DNA of 64,000 bases, from contig JANQKR010000039.1 of NCBI GenBank assembly GCA_028281025.1, forward strand, positions 19,178-83,177, written 5' to 3'. This document shows positions 60,519 to 64,000 of this stretch, piece after piece. The notes beneath the pieces were generated by a model. It was not told where the DNA came from. It did no database searches and worked only from the letters and a program-made list of their open reading frames with translations. The translations under genes and the position numbers were made by a program. Positions within the stretch are counted from its first letter, which is position 1. Every line of letters starts with the position of its first letter. This DNA is from Croceivirga sp. (GTDB lineage Bacteria > Bacteroidota > Bacteroidia > Flavobacteriales > Flavobacteriaceae).

Positions 60519-63500
60519 ATGAAGACCAATACTTATACCGATATTATAAAGGGTATCCTCTGTTTGATCCTTATTTCCATTACTACGATTAAACTTAGTG
60601 CACAGGTACAGACCCCATTTTCCCCAAGGTACTCGGAAACTTTGAACGGGGACGTTACCATGATTGCAAATAACGTGTTATCCCGCCATCCTTCCAATGC
60701 GTACAACGGTGAAGATGGAAACCATGATTTTAGCAATAACGTCTTTGTAGATATTGACTCCGATGGCTCTACTTTCAATTCAAGCAGTGCCAATTTATTG
60801 AATCCCGAACCAAGTTTAAGTTGTTTAAACTTCAAAAAGGTGTTACTCTATTGGGTGGCGGCTGACAAGGAGTATGATAACTATGATCCAACTGAAGGAG
60901 AGACCGGTACAGGTACGGGTTCTACTGCCGATGAACCCAATTGGAATTACAATCAACTTAAACTGATGTTGCCAGGTCAATCTGCTTACTCTACAATAAC
61001 AGCAGATCAAGTAATTTATAGAGGGAGGGATGCTCATTTTATCAACGATCCCTACGTTTGCGTAAAAGACATTACATCCGATGTACAAGGCCTGAGTGAT
61101 CCGTATGGTACGTATCAAATTGCAAACTTAAAGGCCACTGAAGGAGATTTGTACTCACATGGAGGAGGACACACAGGTACCTCTGGAGGTTGGCAAATAG
61201 TTTTTGTCTATGAAAATCCAAGTCTGGATGGCAAGAATATTACCTTATTTGATGGATATGTACACATTGCAAGTGGTGCAGGAAATGTTGATTTCAACTT
61301 TAATGGATTCCAGACCGTACCCAATGGACAAGTAAATGCTGACATTATCCTAGGGGCATCCGAAGGGGACAGGGACATTGATGGTGATATGTTACAGATT
61401 CAGGATACTAATGGTTCTTGGCAAGATATTTCCACCATTCAAAGGAGTGCGGATAACTTCTTCAACAGTAAAATCACATTGCGGGACCAAAATTTTACGG
61501 ATAGAAATCCTTCCAGCACCAATACCTTAGGCTTTGATGCAGGTGTTTTTGAATTGAACAATACTGGGAATAACCTTATTGACAACGATCAGACTTCAGC
61601 TAATCTTAGAATTACTTCTGACCGTGAAACTTATGGGGTCTATCTTATTGGACTTAGTGTGGAAGTTTATGAACCCAGCTTGGATGCCTTGAGTTTAACC
61701 GTTGCCACTGGAAGTACCACATTAAACGCAGGTTCCATAGTTCCCATTCGCCTTGAAATGCAAAATATTGGGAACGATAATATTAGAAATCTTGAAATAC
61801 AAACTACGCTACCCAATCAATTGGATTTTGCAAACGGGGATTTGCTTCCTCCAGGAGTAACCTATTCTTATGATTCAGGGAGTAAGTTACTTACCTTTTT
61901 CATTCCCGATGGCATGACAGATACCGATGACCCTGCCTACAACCTGGACTTTAATGTGGTGGTTAATGATCCCTGTGTATCCTGCAATACAGACTTCACA
62001 TTACAAGCAAGCGCCTCCTTTACGGGTGAAACAAATCCCAGTGCACAATCCGTTGTAAGTTCCGGAACTTTTGACGAATGCGGCCTTCCAAATTTTGATC
62101 CAACCACATTCACCGTACTTCCCAGTTTTAGGATAAATGATGTCTCTACCGATGAGGGTAATAATTTAATGTTTACCATTACCTCTTCGCATATCACCCC
62201 TACCAATACCACATTTAACCTAACTTATAACAATATCACAACAACGGATAGTGATTATAGTGGTCCTACTTCCGTTGTTTTTCCAGCTAATGCTTCAAGT
62301 GCCACGTTCAACGTTGCTGCAATTGATGATGATTGGTTGGAACCGGATCAAACTTTTGATGTAACCATTTCCGATCCTACAAATAATTCACTCATTTTGG
62401 ATGACCAAGGAGTTGGTACCATAAGGGACACGGATGAGGCCACCATCACCACTAGCAGTTATGATGTGGATGAAGATGCTGGAATTGTTCAATTAAGGGT
62501 AGCTCTGATGTCATCCGGAAACAATGTGGGTGTAGAGCAGGCCTTTACAGTTGATTTAACCGTAAACAGTACTGGAATTACATTTCCTGCAACTGATGGT
62601 TCAGATTACAATTCCTTGACCACAACAGTTTCTTTTCCTGCCTATTCTCCGGCGGACACCGAGTTTTTTGTTCCACTGACCATTTTGGACGATAACATTG
62701 TAGAACCTTCAGAAAGAATCATCCAAAGATTATCCAATGTCTCTTACAATGAAATTAATCTGGCAAGCTCTGAAGTTAACATTAGGATTCATGATAATGA
62801 TACGGCAATCGTCTCCTTACAGGATATTAACGTCAATGAAGATATTGGAAGTGTTTCCTATGAATTCCGTTTATTGGGTGAAACCCAGGACCCCTTCGAT
62901 ATTTCGTTTAATACTTCCGACGGGACCGCCATTAATCCAAGTGATTATTCCAGTACAAGTGGAACCGTGACCTTCACAGGTAATACCGATGAAATTCAGA
63001 CAGTATCATTACCTATTATTGACGATACTTTTATTGAACCGAGCGAATCGTTCTCCGTTAACGCATCTTATACCGGACTAGTCCCCGGATTCACCAATGC
63101 ACAAGCCCTTGATGTCAGCATTGCCAATAACCCGGGTACGGTAACCATCAACGACAATGACGGGGGCGCCGGGTCCGGCATCGCCGTAACGGGCTTCAAC
63201 GTCAACGAGGATGCGGGCACCGCCACCTTTGACGTCACACTCAATGCCGACGTACAGGGCGGCTTCGACGTGGACTTTGCCATTGCCGATGGTTCCGCCA
63301 TTGCTCCGGGTGACTATACCGTGGCCTCGGCCAACGGGACCCTCAGCTTCACCGGGACCAACGGGGAGGTACGTTCCGTCACCGTCACCATCATCGACGA
63401 TACGACCATCGAGGCGACCGAGGACCTAAACATCACCCTTTCCGGGCTGACCACTTCACTTATAAACATCGTGAACGGAAGTGCCACGGGTACCATCAAC

Positions 63501-64000
63501 GACAATGACGGGGGCGCCGGGTCCGGCATCTCCGTAACGGGCTTCAACGTCGACGAGGATGCGGGGACCGCCACCTTTGACGTTGCCCTCAATGCCGACG
63601 TACAGGGCGGCTTCGATGTGGACTTTGCCATTGCCGATGGTTCCGCCATAGCTCCGGGTGACTATACCGTGGCCACCGCCAACGGGACCCTCAGCTTTAC
63701 CGGGACCAACGGGGAGGTACGTTCCGTGACCGTCACCATCATCGACGATACGACCATCGAGGCGACCGAGGACCTAAGCATCACCCTCTCCGGGCTGACC
63801 ACTTCACTTATAAACATCGTTGGGGGCACCGCAACGGGCACCATCAACGACAACGACGGCGGCGCCGGTTCCGGCATCGCGGTAACGGGCTTCAACGTCA
63901 ACGAGGATGCGGGCACCGCCACCTTTGACGTTGCCCTCAATGCCGACGTACAGGGCGGCTTCGATGTGGACTTTGCCATTACCGATGGCTCCGCCATTGC
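60519..64000 (+). CDS. Giant secreted Calx-beta repeat protein, 5' part
   Basis: From the ATG at 60519 the frame stays open to the right edge (1160 codons), so the gene is longer than the window. A signal peptide (LCLILISITTIKLSAQ) is followed by a ~355-residue N-terminal region (LNFKKVLLYWVAADKEYD, GTSGGWQIVFVYENP) that I do not recognise for certain, a DUF11-like domain at ~388-500 (TTLNAGSIVPIRLEMQNIGN), and at least six Calx-beta domains. The Calx-beta marks are VNEDAGT, DGSAIAPGDY and TINDND. The first three copies (from ~62130) are divergent; from 63150 they are near-identical 116-residue units. Calx-beta domains bind calcium and stiffen adhesins. A type IX secretion tail is expected beyond the window but not seen. 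Confidence 0.9.
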   Translation, partial: MKTNTYTDIIKGILCLILISITTIKLSAQVQTPFSPRYSETLNGDVTMIANNVLSRHPSNAYNGEDGNHDFSNNVFVDIDSDGSTFNSSSANLLNPEPSLSCLNFKKVLLYWVAADKEYDNYDPTEGETGTGTGSTADEPNWNYNQLKLMLPGQSAYSTITADQVIYRGRDAHFINDPYVCVKDITSDVQGLSDPYGTYQIANLKATEGDLYSHGGGHTGTSGGWQIVFVYENPSLDGKNITLFDGYVHIASGAGNVDFNFNGFQTVPNGQVNADIILGASEGDRDIDGDMLQIQDTNGSWQDISTIQRSADNFFNSKITLRDQNFTDRNPSSTNTLGFDAGVFELNNTGNNLIDNDQTSANLRITSDRETYGVYLIGLSVEVYEPSLDALSLTVATGSTTLNAGSIVPIRLEMQNIGNDNIRNLEIQTTLPNQLDFANGDLLPPGVTYSYDSGSKLLTFFIPDGMTDTDDPAYNLDFNVVVNDPCVSCNTDFTLQASASFTGETNPSAQSVVSSGTFDECGLPNFDPTTFTVLPSFRINDVSTDEGNNLMFTITSSHITPTNTTFNLTYNNITTTDSDYSGPTSVVFPANASSATFNVAAIDDDWLEPDQTFDVTISDPTNNSLILDDQGVGTIRDTDEATITTSSYDVDEDAGIVQLRVALMSSGNNVGVEQAFTVDLTVNSTGITFPATDGSDYNSLTTTVSFPAYSPADTEFFVPLTILDDNIVEPSERIIQRLSNVSYNEINLASSEVNIRIHDNDTAIVSLQDINVNEDIGSVSYEFRLLGETQDPFDISFNTSDGTAINPSDYSSTSGTVTFTGNTDEIQTVSLPIIDDTFIEPSESFSVNASYTGLVPGFTNAQALDVSIANNPGTVTINDNDGGAGSGIAVTGFNVNEDAGTATFDVTLNADVQGGFDVDFAIADGSAIAPGDYTVASANGTLSFTGTNGEVRSVTVTIIDDTTIEATEDLNITLSGLTTSLINIVNGSATGTINDNDGGAGSGISVTGFNVDEDAGTATFDVALNADVQGGFDVDFAIADGSAIAPGDYTVATANGTLSFTGTNGEVRSVTVTIIDDTTIEATEDLSITLSGLTTSLINIVGGTATGTINDNDGGAGSGIAVTGFNVNEDAGTATFDVALNADVQGGFDVDFAITDGSAI
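63150..64000 (+). repeat. 348-bp tandem repeats encoding Calx-beta domains
   Basis: Units begin at the NDNDGGAGSG codons at 63150, 63498 and 63846, an exact period of 348 bases or 116 codons. The first two units are complete and the third is cut by the window edge. They are nearly identical at DNA level, including silent positions, and visibly richer in G and C than the 5' part of the gene. Confidence 0.95.

Noticed and set aside
63068..63997. Three minus-strand open frames with repeated MAEPSAMAKSTSK-type starts inside the Calx-beta repeats
   Set aside because: They repeat with the 348-bp period because they are the complement of the real repeats; they have no conserved start context and Ser/Pro/Val-rich shadow composition.
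1..64000. CRISPR arrays, rRNA, tRNA and intact insertion sequences
   Set aside because: Looked for short spaced repeats, tRNA cloverleaf ends and transposase motifs and saw none; the only spaced repeats are the coding Calx-beta and lamin-tail units.

Overview
The window looks like a chromosomal segment of a marine-type member of the Flavobacteriaceae (Bacteroidota). The evidence is a SusD-family lipoprotein, many Bacteroidota-type lipoproteins and beta-barrel proteins, small ribosomal protein bTHX, LytTR and RprX/Y-like regulators, a giant Calx-beta surface protein, promoters of the TAnnTTTG (-7) type, and weak or absent Shine-Dalgarno sites. Species cannot be fixed by reading alone. I see no rRNA, tRNA, CRISPR array, prophage or intact insertion sequence. 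Most of the window is ordinary core genome.

Layout. 1-451 is the end of trpA. 472-7087 holds an orphan SusD-like lipoprotein, a membrane histidine kinase, an M20 peptidase, a single-domain response regulator and an acyltransferase. 7147-20012 is housekeeping: PEP carboxylase, a uracil-DNA-glycosylase-like protein, bTHX, yaaA, an RluD-type pseudouridine synthase, a PASTA protein, ddl, coaD, a PAS kinase with its response regulator, an M14 peptidase and a Nudix protein. 20020-26616 runs pyrE, an SRPBCC protein, birA (opposite strand), then a tight rightward cluster rsfS-ftsH-LUD protein-cdsA-psd-acyl-CoA-binding protein that joins ribosome silencing, membrane proteolysis and phospholipid synthesis. 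26613-29856 has a fatty-acid-hydroxylase-family protein and a two-component system.

29917-36892 is the most accessory-looking part. It holds a 243-bp MITE-like element with inverted ends and a TTA duplication, and a three-gene leftward operon (GH109-like glycosidase, GHMP sugar kinase, nucleotidyltransferase) that reads like a hexosamine salvage route. It also holds a modular lamin-tail/spondin lipoprotein that diverges from a membrane-anchored LytTR regulator, with a pair of direct repeats between the two genes that looks like the regulator's operator.

36892-60119 returns to core genes: a YceI/DUF5777/OB-fold operon, a metallo-beta-lactamase-fold hydrolase, valS, a DUF1573 protein, an aspartyl protease with PDZ, an aminotransferase, murB, an ECF sigma/anti-sigma pair, a small Cys-rich membrane protein resembling NqrM, a second sigma factor, lipA, gap coupled to a TPR hybrid kinase, lpxK, a Nif3-like protein, a coiled-coil zinc-ribbon relative without its cysteines, a DUF4174 protein, kynurenine 3-monooxygenase and a solitary clpP. 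From 60519 to the right edge runs one giant secreted protein whose Calx-beta domains become near-identical 348-bp tandem repeats that continue out of the window.

The best candidates for something undescribed are the LytTR regulator with its direct-repeat operator and the lamin-tail/spondin lipoprotein, the MITE, the GH109-kinase-nucleotidyltransferase operon, the orphan SusD fusion, and a possible attenuator with a leader ORF ahead of the OB-fold/YceI/DUF5777 operon.
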